From Taxillus chinensis (lineage: Eukaryota; Streptophyta; Magnoliopsida; Santalales; Loranthaceae), in contig CM042089.1 in NCBI GenBank assembly GCA_023512835.1, positions 49,747,004 through 49,811,003 on the forward strand: a stretch of 64,000 bases of DNA, written 5' to 3'. Below the pieces are notes generated by a model. That model made no database searches and was not told the DNA's origin. It saw nothing but the letters and a program-made list of their open reading frames with translations. The translations under genes were made by a program, and so were the position numbers. Shown here piece by piece: positions 1 to 9,432 of this stretch. Each line of letters begins with the position of its first letter. The stretch's first letter is position 1.

Positions 1-1813
1 CATGAGCAGAATTATCCTACTCATGATCTGGAGTTAGCGGCCGTTATCTTCGCCCTGAAGAGTTGGCAGCACTACCTCTTGGGGGGAAAAGTTTGTGGTG
101 TTCTCGGATCACAAGAGCCTTCATGACATCTTTACTCGGAAGGACTTGAATGCGAGGCAAAGGAGATGGGTGGAGTATTTGCAGACCTTTGATTTTACTC
201 TTGCCTATACCCCGGGCAAGGGTAATGTTGTGGGCGATGCATTGAGCAGAAAAGGGAAAGGCTGCGGTGGCCGTGAGGGAGTGGAAGGCGATGGAGCGGT
301 TGGCGATGTTGCAGGCTCCGGCCGTTGTTCGTGATGGTGGGACCGTCCTGAGTCCTTTGGTGGTTGTGCCTCGAGTTGTACCAGCGCGTCCGGGAGGAAC
401 AGCTGGGTGACATTGAGTGTGAGGTTCTCCGTGCCCGTATTGAGGCTGAGGGAGCTATCTTGGGGACTGGACGAGAGGGTCCCGAGCATGAATTGTCATT
501 TCGGGGGCGGTTGGTAGTAGCCTCTTCCCTCGGGGATGAGGTGCCGAGGGAGTTTCACCGGTCTAGAGTCTTTGTGCATCCAGGGGGTACGAAGATGTAC
601 CATGCGCTTCGGGCACATTTTTGGTGGCCCGGGATGAAACGCGATGTGGCTGCCTTTGTTTCGCGGTGCCTCACGTGTCGGCGGGTGAAGGCCGAGCATC
701 AACGGCCGGCGGGCATGTTACGGCCCTTGCCCATAGCGGAGTGGAAGTGGGACCATATAGCGATGGATTTTGTGACCGGTCTTCCACCCACCACCTGGGA
801 GGAAGGATATGATTTGGGTAATTGTGGATCGACTCACAAAGTCGGCCCATTTCCTGGCTGTTCGCGAGCGGGACTCTATGGGGACCTTGAGTCAGCTGTA
901 CATGAACGAGATTGTGAGACTGCATGGCGTACCATTATCGGTTGTCTCAGACCGGGATTCGAGGTTCACTTCCCGTTTTTGGGCAGGTTTGCAGGAAGCT
1001 ATGGGGACCAAGCTTAACTTGAGTACAGCCTTTCACCCTGAGACGGACGGTCGACCGAGCGGACGAATCGGACCATGGAGGACATGTTACGGGCCCGTGT
1101 GTTAGATTTCGGGGGTTCGTGGGCAACTCACCTTCCTTTGGTGGAGTTTGCCTACAACAACGATTATCAGGCATCTATTGGGATGGCTCCTTTTGAGGCG
1201 TCGTACGGACGGCCGTGTCGCTCACCTTTGTGTTGGACCGAGTGGGGGGAGACACTCTCTTGGGGCCACAGTTGGTTCAAGAGGCTACCGAGAAGGTCAA
1301 GTTGATTCGTCGGCGTTTGTTGTCGGCTCGAGTCGGCGAAATCTTATGCGGATCAGCGGCGGCGCCCTTTGGAGTTTTCTGTTGGTGATCATGTGTTCCT
1401 TCGTGTCTCTCCACGTCGTGGTCATCGACGGTTTGGGCGGGGTTCCAAGCTCTCTCCGCGGTTTATTGGTCCTTTTGCGATTCTGGATCGTGTAGGGCTG
1501 TGGCCTACCGGTTAGCGTTACCACCGCGGCCGAGTCGAGTGCACAACGTATTTCACGTGTCCCGATTGCGGAAGTATCACCCCTGACCCCACTCATGTGA
1601 TTGATTGGGGGACGTTGGACATCGAGGATGACATGTCCATCATTGAGGCCCCTATCCGTATCCTAGATCGGCGAGAGAAGCTATTGCGTGGTCGTCTTTA
1701 TTCCTTTGGTTCGCGTGCTGTGGCAACACCGTGGTATTGAGGAGGAGACATGGGAACGTGAGTCCGTGATGCGTGAGCAGCACCCAGACTTGTTCGAGGA
1801 CGAACAATCTTAA
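1..1813 (+). pseudogene. pol: pol 3' fragment: RNase H end, integrase, chromodomain (element L)
   Basis: The C-terminal RNase H piece (about 1-250, ending in AYTPGKGNVV) is followed by the integrase zinc-binding HHCC region (about 570-690, ending CLTC). The DDE core follows, with Asp in MDFVTG (about 763-780), Asp in SDRDSRF (about 947-967) and Glu just before 1075. The last segment (about 1560-1813) resembles the C-terminal chromodomain of Tekay-type chromoviruses (ILDRREK...TWERES), which is thought to steer insertion to chromatin. The stop is TAA at 1811-1813. Frames break at about 85 (six G where intact copies have five), about 810, about 1056 (a CAG present in other families is lost) and near 1690. 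The reading is certain at domain level. Whether every break is real is doubtful (see the CWG finding). Confidence 0.88.
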
Positions 1814-2144
1814 GCGTGGGAGGTGGCTGTTGGCCAAGGGATAGTGTTGTGTTTTCTTGTGATGTGTTTTCTTGTATTAGTTGATGTATTTATATTGTCT
1901 TTTAAAGACATGTGTCCTTATTTGTAATGTGCTTTGAGATGTGTATTCGTGCCATGTGGACATGTGTTATGTGCATTATTGTGATTATGGATTATGGTGG
2001 TACTTGTTATGTCTTTGTTGTCTTGTGTGTGGTGTATGACCCATTTGGGTGTTGTGGCTTGCCGGGTGGCAAATGGGTAGTTTGTGGTTGTTTTCCTCGT
2101 ATGTCATTTCTTTTCGAGGACGAAAAGTCTTAAGGGGGAGAGGA
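1814..2144 (+). other. 3' spacer with hairpin and polypurine tract (element L)
   Basis: This is the noncoding stretch between the pol stop and the 3' LTR. It ends in a purine run (2132-2144) directly before the LTR, the expected primer for plus-strand DNA synthesis. Just upstream is a perfect stem-loop: CTTTTCG (2110-2116), loop AGGA, CGAAAAG (2121-2127). A sister stem-loop, TTGTTCG/CGAACAA with the same AGGA loop, lies at 1790-1807 over the pol stop. I see no separate gene in between. Confidence 0.8.
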
Positions 2145-2314
2145 TGTAAGGACCCGTACCTTGAGTTAGTCAGTTTTACCTCCGGAGTAGAGTTTTTCTA
2201 GATTTTGACCTAGTAGATGGACTCCAATGAATTCACGTGCAAAAGGAAAGATGCTTAGAATGGTGTCCTCTATCTACCACGAAGTTTCAGGTCAAATGGA
2301 CATGTATGTGAGGT

Positions 2315-2651
2315 GCACGTGATATGGGTCCAATTCACGTGCAAGTGTAATTGTCTTCTAAATGATGCAAGGAGGCTAGGGGTGAAGTTTGAGAGCATTT
2401 GGAGTCCATATGGAGGTGCACGTGAATTGGGAATTCACGTGCAAATTGGCGTGCAGACCATATTTTTGCATGGTTCCCTTGGTTTTGTCATTCTAATGAA
2501 CTTTCTCCAAAGGACCATGTTGAAATTCGAGTATTTTGGCCTATATGGGTGCGGAAAGGTGGTAACTTGTGTGATCAAAACTACGTCGTTTTGATCTTTG
2601 GGATTCACTTAATCAAAACTACGTCGTTTTGATGTTGTGTTGCCTATATAA
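2315..2651 (+). promoter_or_regulatory. U3 promoter module of the L LTR
   Basis: In order: hairpin 1 (2315-2342; arms GCACGTGA and TCACGTGC), hairpin 2 (2418-2442; arms GCACGTGAATT and AATTCACGTGC, loop GGG), then two palindromes at 2574-2595 and 2612-2633 (arms ATCAAAAC and GTTTTGAT around TACGTC), then TATATAA at 2645-2651. CACGTG (G-box) and ACGTC (C-box half) are known plant bZIP/bHLH sites. Factor binding here is inference. The same order and similar spacing occur in the Athila-like LTRs. Confidence 0.7.
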
Positions 2652-2926
2652 GGAGGAGGAGTCCCTCTGTTTTAGGTTTAGGGTTTGTTGCTTCACCGGC
2701 CGTCGCAGAGAGAGAGAGAGAGGGGAAGGAGAGCTCCTGGTTGCTTTGTCGGGCGTCTTGCGTGGGTGGTCGGTGACTCGTGGGTGGACGGCGTTCGGCT
2801 TGGGATCGGACCGTTCTTTGTGTTGTTGCGTTTTCCTTGAGGTAGGGGTTATGTTCTTCTTAAGTCCTTCTCTGTCCTAGGGTTCCAGGGCAGATTTCGG
2901 TTATAACCGTTATATATAAATATGTA

Positions 2927-2956
2927 ATCCATATAGGTGTGATCTCCTATATGGAT
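2927..2956 (+). repeat. leader stem-loop, 11-bp arms
   Basis: ATCCATATAGG (2927-2937), loop TGTGATCT, CCTATATGGAT (2946-2956). It lies downstream of the TATA box and so would be in the transcript. In other LTRs of the window both arms change together to TTCATATAGG/CCTATATGAA (for example near 43478-43505 and 13210-13240). Confidence 0.7.
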
Positions 2957-3316
2957 GTTGGCCTTCAATGGCGTTTTGGTGTGATTCTATGGAATACATG
3001 CTATATGTTTGATGAAATGCCTGTGTGAGTATTGCTTGTGTGTATATGCCTGCCAAGTGTTTGAAATTATGCCTGTGAGGGCCGTGCATGTTATGTGTTT
3101 GAGGTAAAGCCTTTGTGAGGGCGTGCATGTTATGTGCTTGCGAAATGCCCGTGAGGCCACGCACGTCAGGTGTGTTAGATTATGTCTGTGTGGCTGGGTT
3201 TATGAGCTTGTGGATATATGCATGCTAAGTGTTCGACGTTATTCCTGTGTGACTAAGCATGCTAAGTGTTTGACGTTATGCCCGTATGGCCATGTGTCTT
3301 GCGTGTTTGCTTGTAC

Positions 3317-3495
3317 ACCCGGTGGCCGTGGAAGCCCGGGACTGTTTTGTGGAACCCGGTGGCGGTGGAAGCCCGGGACTGTTTTGTGGAACCCGGTGGC
3401 TGTGGAAGCCCGGGACCGTTCTTGTAACCCGGTGGTCGTGGAAGCCCGGGGCTGTTATTGGAAACCCAGTGTGGAAGCCCAGGAGTGTTTATGTA
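3317..3495 (+). repeat. GC-rich ~37-bp tandem array in the L LTR
   Basis: There are about 4.7 units, each with a core CCCGGTGG...GTGGAAGCCCGGG followed by a T-rich half (ctgttttgtgga). Homologous arrays of varying copy number occur at about 26118-26290, 34306-34540, 41110-41340, 43789-43985, 51056-51290 and 58981-59185. In the B LTRs most of the array is replaced by a 26-bp repeat. Open frames through the array give proline/glycine-rich peptides that I do not regard as proteins. Confidence 0.9.
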
Positions 3496-3970
3496 CCAAC
3501 CCATGTATGATTGTGTTTCTTTTTATAGCCCGTAACTACATATGGTGGAATAATTGTATCACGACACAACACTTGTACACAAGGCATGTAGATATTAGGT
3601 GCATGGGATGGGTTGGGGAGACATGATCCCTCTTGGCCGTGGTTGCTCACCCCTCCTACCATGTTGTTTTCTTTACAGGAACCTACAGGCGTTAGGTGGG
3701 ACTCCAAGGTGGAAGGCCTTATTTACTTTACTGTTTATGTTATTTTTATGGGAATTGATGTAACCCCAATGGGGATGGATTGAAAAGAGGACTTTGTAAT
3801 AAAGACTGATTTGGTTTGTGGACTGTTTTGGTGGACTTTATCTTTCTTGAAAGTGTTGTGAATGTTTAAATTGTTCAGTTCTTGGTTTGTATCCTAACCC
3901 CTTTGCCCTCCGTGTGGGTAAAGGGGAGTCACGTACCGGTTTCCTCGGGTTGGAAATCCGGGGCGTGACA

Positions 3971-6057
3971 GTTGGCATCACACATCAACTCAAATGGTTG
4001 AGCCCAGTCAGGAGCAACAATCACAGGTGCTGAACTCAGTCTCTCCTTTAACACCGTAAAAGCTTTCAAACAATCTGTCGAAAAGATAAAAGGGGCATCC
4101 TTTTCTAGTAACATGCTAAGGGGTTTCCCTATCTTAGAAAAGTCCCGAATGAAATGCCGATAGAACCTAGCATGGCCCAAAAAGCTTCGAATGCCCTTTA
4201 CATTGGTAGGGGGAGGAAGATTCTCGATAATAGAAATTTTGGCTCGATCAACCTCCAACCCAGCTGCAAATACCTTATGACCAAGGACAACACCCTCCTT
4301 GACCATAAAATGACACTTCTCCCAGTTCAAGACGAGGTCCTTGTCTTCACAATGGATTAAAAGCGTTTCCAAATTCTTCAAACAAGTGGAGAAAGAAGAA
4401 CCAAATATAGAGAAGTCATCCATGAAGACCTTCATAATATCTTCTACCAAACCTTGAAAAATTGCCATCATGCACCTCTAAAACGTAGCAGGTGCATTGC
4501 AAAGACCAAACGGCATCTGTCTAAATGCATATGTGCCAAATGGGCATGTGAAAGTTGTCTTCTCCTGGTCTTCCGGTGCAACCGCAATCTGATTATACCC
4601 CGAATAGCCATCAAGGAAGCAATAATATGGATATCCGACAAGACGGTCTAGCATCTGATTAATAAATGGCAATGGAAAGTGGTCCTTGTGGGTAGCCTTG
4701 TTTAACTTTCGATAGTCAATAGAGACACGCCACTCTATAACAGTCCGGGGAAGGAATGAGTTCATTTTTCTCGTTTATAATAACAATCATACCCCCCTTC
4801 TTTGGAACCACTTGTCCTGGGCTCACCCATAGGCTGTCAGGGGATAGCAAAGATGATACCAGCTTTCCTCCACTTGATGATTTCCTTGCCAACTACTTCT
4901 TTCATAGCAGGGTAAAGCCTGCACTCTGCTTAACTATGGGAGTAAATGTCTCTTCCATTAAAATCTTATGCATACAGATCGCCGGGCTAATACCCTTGAT
5001 ATCCTCAATTGTCCAACCCAAAGCTCGCTTGTGTCTTCGCAAAACCTCAAGTAGTTGTTCACTTTCTTCCTTTGTTAATGCTGCAACTACTATCACGGGA
5101 TATCTTCTCTGTGTATCCAAAAACTCATATTTAAGATGCTCAGGAAGTTGCCTTAATACTGGGAGCTATTTTGTAAATACTGAAGTCTCTATAGGTACTG
5201 AAGGTTGCTGCTCAACCTGCTCAACTAAAGCTTCCAGCTCTTCTTCTTTGTCAACTTCAGTGAAATCTACTTGTTGTAGTTCATGGTCCAGACTTCCAGT
5301 TATGATATTCTCTTTAAAATAATCATCCACAAAGTCAGCAATGTGATCAATCCAGAAACAGCTTGAAGAGTCATTAGTTTTGCGCATAGACTTCTCCATG
5401 TTAAAAACAACTGCATCTTCATCCACACGCAGCGTCAACTCTCCTGAACTAACATCAATTAATGCCCTGTCTGTGCTTAAGAATGGCATCCCTAGTATCA
5501 GTTGAATACCTCTATCTTCCTCCATCTCCTGTACAACAAAATCAGCTAGGAAGATAAACTTGTCCACTTTAATTAGGACATCTTCAATAATGCCTACAGG
5601 TTTACCTATTGAACGATCGGCAAATTGTAATGAAATAGATGTAGGCTTCATACCCGTTAAACCTAACCGTCGATAGATAGACATAGGCATCAAATTTATA
5701 CTTGCCCCTAAATCACAAAGGGCTTGTTCCAACTATGAATTCCCAATGGTGCACGAAAGGGTAAAACTACCTGGATCTTTCAGCTTGGGTGGTAGCTTAT
5801 GTTGTAAAACTGCACAAATATCGTTAGTGAGCGCCACAATCTCATAATCTTCATAGCGTCTCTTCTTGGTAAGCAAGTCCTTTAAAAACTTCACATACCT
5901 GGGCATTTGCTCCAGCGCTTCCACCAAGGGAATATTTACCCTCAAGCTTCTTAAACATCTCCAAGAACTTACAGAACTGAGCGTCGAGCTTATGCTTCCT
6001 TAGCCTTTGAGGATAAGGCATAGGCGGATGATATGGTGTTGGCTTTATACTTGTAGG
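3971..6057 (-). pseudogene. pol: Athila-like protease-RT-RNase H region, broken
   Basis: Reading right to left: a pre-protease segment (about 5733-5945), an aspartic protease with Asp-Leu-Gly-Ala at 5703-5714, a linker and RT N-terminus (about 4902-5120), RT palm (DYRKLNKA, LDGYSGYNQI at about 4478-4765) and the catalytic Phe-Met-Asp-Asp at 4415-4426. RT thumb and connection follow (LGHARFYRHFI), then the RNase H opening Met-Cys-Asp-Ala at about 3975. Stops fall between 5733 and 5732 and before 4471. The latter is a TAG where related elements have Gln (CAG), consistent with methyl-C deamination. RNase H is truncated by element L. Confidence 0.9.
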
Positions 6058-7151
6058 CTAACTCTCTTCAACCTTTACCTTCCCTTTCTCTTGTTCAGCA
6101 CTGCCTTTTGCTTGTTCTGCCTCCATATTCTCTTCTGGTCCTTCCTTAGAGACTGTTTCATTCTCTATTGGCTGAAGTTCTTTCCCACTTCTTAACATGA
6201 TAGCCTTGCAATGCTCTCTTGGGTTAACTTCAGTGTTGCTAGGGTAGCTATTTGATGTTGAAGGCTTCACTGCATTAGCTAACTGACCTATTTGCTGCTC
6301 TATATTCTTCATAGCTGTAGCAAGGTGTTGGACTAAAGTAGTGAGAGATTCAATCCTTGTTTCTCCTTTGCTCATTCGATCAGTTGCTTGCTTTGCAAAT
6401 TGATAGAAAAAATTCCTCATCTCTTCATCTTTTGCCTTTTCCTTGTCTTCCTCCTTCTGCTGTGGAAGCTTCTGAAATCCTGGAGGTAGTTGGGGCTGAG
6501 AACTCTCACCATATTGTGGAGCTCCATTGGCTGGAGCTTTGTTCTGCCTCTGCAATATGTATGGCTGCTGGAAATTCTGAGCTCCTCCTTGATTTTGGTA
6601 ATCGTTGGTTGTTGAAGGGTTTTGATACTGATTCTGAAATTGTCTCTAGAAACCTCCTCCTCTACCAACATATTGCGCTTCCTCAAGGGATTGAACAGTT
6701 ATATTCTCCTCAACAACAGCTTTCTGATCAGTCTGTCCCTCCATTCTCATAGCCATGACTGACATTTGCTTAGTCAACATCTCCATTTTCTTGGAAAACT
6801 CTTCCAATGGATTTGAATTGGAAATTGCCGCGACTGGTTCGGACTTAGCACGCTGGTCAATAGACCATTGGTAATTAGATATTGCCATTCCCTCTAACAG
6901 CTCGACAGCAGTAGCAGGTTCCATCATCATAAAGGCTCCTCCAGCTGCAGCATCAACCATGTTTCTCATATTTGGTTGTAGACCCATAAAGAAAGACTCC
7001 ACCTGCAACAATTCTGGTCTTCTATGGTTAAGGCAGCACCTAACCAAGTGCTTGAATGTCTCCCAAGCTTCATAGAGAGATTCATCACTATGCTGGCTAA
7101 ACTGACTGATTTGACTCCTCAGATGCATCACCCGCGTTGGTGGAAAGTACT

Positions 7152-8689
7152 TGACCCGTATAAATTGTGTCTATAGGTTTTGCAGCAAGTGCACTGGTCA
7201 AGTAATAAAATGAAGTATTAAGACTCCGGTTGTCGAACCCACAGGAGGTAGCTAATGCTGTTAAGCAGCAAGCACTAAGCTAACAAGTTGAATTTATGTC
7301 TGGACAATTGATTTTTGTTGTGCAAATAGTTGAATTCTGAATAGCTAAAGCAAAAGTGATTAAATCAAATTGTTGGCAAGCAATTGGTATAGAAATTTCA
7401 GTGATTAAGGATCTAGGGTCACAATGTTTACCACCCAATGGATTGTAATAATCTAGATTATGGCTCTTGTTCTTGATTTATGTCTAGTTCATGTTCATGT
7501 TGATTATCTCCTACCTATCTTACATTTGATCCATGCTAAGATAGATTTAAGGCTTTTATCCCATTTGATCCATGTGAATAAAAGTGATCAAGGTATATAA
7601 ACAATCTAATAGTTGTAGACTTGGTCTGTCATACAACATTAAATCTAATTCACTAGTGTTCTACCCTAGACAAGGGCTAAGATTACCTAATTATGCATGA
7701 ATCAGGCATTTGCTTTTATCCAAGTGAATTAAACAAGAACTGAATTTCATTTTATTGAACAACCATAACCAAACTGATTACAATATATTGGGGGCTACAT
7801 TGCTCCCCTAGACTAACAAAACTACTCCATAATCATAAGAAAAGCAATAAAAATTACAAGAAAGAACATGATTACAGTACCAGGAAAATGAAGGAAGAAC
7901 CCAAGATGAACCTGGACTCCGGCCTCCAAAGACTCTGGCGTCTGCTGCCCAAAATCACTCCTCTCCAACTCCAGTGTTGCGAAGGACAATCCGATCTTTT
8001 GGCAATGGCTATAGCTCTTTTTCAGAGCTCAGATCAGATTCTCTAACTCAAGATGATTTACAATGCCTCCCAAGCCCCCTATTTATACGATTTAGTGGGC
8101 CAAATTAGGGTTACAAAAGGTGTGCCCTAATTATAAATGTGGTCGCAGCCAAAATGACGTCGTTTTGGTTAGTGACACTATTCGACGTTCTAGGCTCAAT
8201 AAAAATCAAACTACACCAAATTTGACCCCAGTTCTTTAGAGGAAAATGTTTAAAACAACAAAACACATCATTTGGAGCTCAAAACTGCCTGCACGCGAGA
8301 ATGCACGAGAGAAAGTCCTTTTCGCGTGCAGCTCCAAATCATCCCAAATTTGCTCCAAAGCTTCATTATGACTTGTAGAAAGCATCCATGCATTAAAAGC
8401 CTTGCACGTGAGAAAGTCCTTTTCACGTGCACCTTCATTTTGTTCTTATTTTGCTTCCATCTTCTTCCTATAGCTTCCTCTTGAGTGTATGGAGTGATCT
8501 AGCTAAGGTGTGTGGGAAAAAGTTGCTCCAAAACCTGCCAAAACCACTCAAAAAGTACAACTATACACCAAACAAGGTCTTCCTAGGGGTTAGAGCAAAT
8601 ATAAGCAAAATACCATGCAAATAGGCTCAAAACATACTCTAAAACACCCTAAATATGGCATAGGATAACGGCATAAATGCGCGTTATCA
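7152..8689 (-). repeat. solo Athila-type LTR with TSD GTACT
   Basis: A TG...CA unit of 1538 bp is flanked by perfect duplications GTACT at 7147-7151 and 8690-8694. It is clearly homologous to the 5' LTR at 9433-10936 but diverged, and no internal sequence accompanies it. It therefore arose from a separate insertion that lost its interior by LTR-LTR recombination. Orientation is reverse, from the shared promoter order and TATA box (8091-8097). Confidence 0.95.
8091..8431 (-). promoter_or_regulatory. U3 promoter module of the Athila-type solo LTR
   Basis: Read on the reverse strand: hairpin TGCACGTGA/TCACGTGCA (8403-8431), hairpin CTGCACGCGA/TCGCGTGCAG (8289-8331), a near-palindrome centred on GACGTC with arms CCAAAA/TTTTGG (8149-8168), then TATAAAT (8091-8097). 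The distance from hairpin to palindrome is about 120 bp, like the 132 bp in the chromovirus LTRs. Confidence 0.65.
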
Positions 8690-9408
8690 GTACTTAGAGA
8701 GGAACTTCTCTACCATTTGATCCCATGTGGTAATACTTCCAGCTGGTAGAGATTGAAATCATCCAAGCGCTCTATCTTTCAAAGAAAACGGGAAGAGTCG
8801 GAGCTTGGTTGCATCATCAGACACTCCATTGATTTTGATCGTATCACATATTTGGAGGAACCTCACTAGATGATTGTGTGGGTCATCTAATGCTGAACCT
8901 CTGAAATCTTCGTGCCCAACCATTTGAAGTCATGCTGGCTTCAGCTCAAAATTATTTGCTTGGGTTGGTACTCTTCTGATGCCACAATATTCATCTGAAA
9001 GGATAGGTCTTGCATAATCCATGAAAGTACGTGGCTGCTGACCACCTTGACCATTATCATTCATCTGACCTTCATGGTCCTCCCTTGCTCTGTTGTCTGC
9101 CATTATTTCTTCACACAAGGTGTGTAGACTGTCCAACTACTGTTCAGCTGCAGCTAATACTCTATTAGCTCTTCGCTGCTCACGCAAAGTCCATTCTATC
9201 TCTGGATCAAAAGGCAGTAACTCACCCCTAGTGTGACGCATACACAGATGAATTTTCTCGAACACCAATGGTGCAACCCTAAAAAATAGCAAAAACAGAG
9301 GAATACCCGGTAACACCGCACTAGAAAAAAACATAAAATAAAAAATTTCAGATCACAAATTTACTCGATCACTTAATGTCACCTAACCCTAACAACGTTT
9401 GGCTTGCC

Positions 9409-9426
9409 TCCCCGACAATGGCGCCA
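9409..9426 (-). other. primer binding site, tRNA-Asp type
   Basis: On the reverse strand the 18 nt read TGGCGCCATTGTCGGGGA, a near match to the 3' end of plant tRNA-Asp. It is 6 nt downstream of the 5' LTR, as expected for Athila-type elements. It fixes the orientation of the element and the LTR boundary. Confidence 0.92.
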
Positions 9427-9432
9427 AAAACT

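Larger units (their letters stand above)
2842..3678 (+). other. possible intron in the LTR leader
   Basis: Downstream of the TATA box lies GAG|GTAGGGG (GT at 2842), and 837 bp later a pyrimidine-rich tract ends TTTACAG|GAACC (AG at 3677-3678). The pair recurs in A (25761-26482), B (31541-32353) and E (43387-44176). Its removal would take out the leader hairpin and the GC-rich tandem array. The donor is only a moderate match to the plant consensus, and RNA evidence is needed. Confidence 0.4.
1..3970 (+). mobile_element. Tekay-like Ty3/Gypsy chromovirus L, 3' half
   Basis: The window opens inside the RNase H domain of a chromovirus and runs through integrase, chromodomain, polypurine tract and 3' LTR. 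The 5' half lies left of the window. The right end abuts a reverse-strand Athila-like element in the middle of its RNase H motif (Met-Cys-Asp-Ala), so L inserted into that element. The predicted target duplication is GTTGG (3971-3975), whose partner would be off-window. Both the coding part and the LTR are nearly the same as in element D at 57818-64000, so L and D are recent members of one subfamily. Confidence 0.9.
2145..3970 (+). repeat. 3' LTR of element L (1826 bp)
   Basis: It begins TGTAAGGACCC right after the polypurine tract and ends GGGCGTGACA, so TG...CA. It contains two inverted G-box-like hairpins, two copies of the ATCAAAAC/GTTTTGAT palindrome, TATATAA at 2645-2651, a GA microsatellite near 2706-2722 and a telobox-like TTTAGGGTTT. 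It also has a leader hairpin at 2927-2956, a GC-rich tandem array at 3317-3495 and AATAAA at 3798-3803. The near-twin is the D 5' LTR at 57818-59664. Confidence 0.95.
6058..9241 (-). pseudogene. gag: Athila-like gag, interrupted by a solo LTR
   Basis: The start codon is taken at 9239-9241 (protein opens MRHTRGELLPFDPEIE). The N-terminal part runs 9241 to about 8695. It is broken by a solo LTR at 7152-8689 and resumes at about 7146 (MHLRSQISQFSQ). It continues to about 6646, with a Gln-rich, charged C-terminal part at 6058-6555. Middle motifs (LRLFPFSLKDRA..WF, LLQVESFFMGL) match the retrotransposon gag core. Stops at about 9136, 8929 and 6645 make it non-functional. It would form the virus-like particle. 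With the solo LTR removed, the two halves join across the GTACT duplication. Confidence 0.88.

Noticed and set aside
1912..2133. Short frame before the L polypurine tract (also 49748-49969, 55676-55867) as an accessory gene
   Set aside because: It has no ATG in good context, the peptide is Cys/Val-rich from TG-rich sequence, and its end merely reads the hairpin and purine tract. The region is better explained as 3' spacer.
2700..2725. GA microsatellites in each LTR as independent loci
   Set aside because: They are a constant part of the LTR leader of all these elements and moved with them.
3286..3510. Open frames with repeated GRGSPGLFCGTRW-like peptides, also in the other LTR arrays
   Set aside because: They are translations of the ~37-bp LTR array in more than one frame, inside noncoding LTR. 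Copy number varies without frame constraint.
4756..5322. Plus-strand Ser/Cys-rich frame of 188 codons
   Set aside because: It is antisense to the Athila-like protease-RT region, which has clear domains on the reverse strand.
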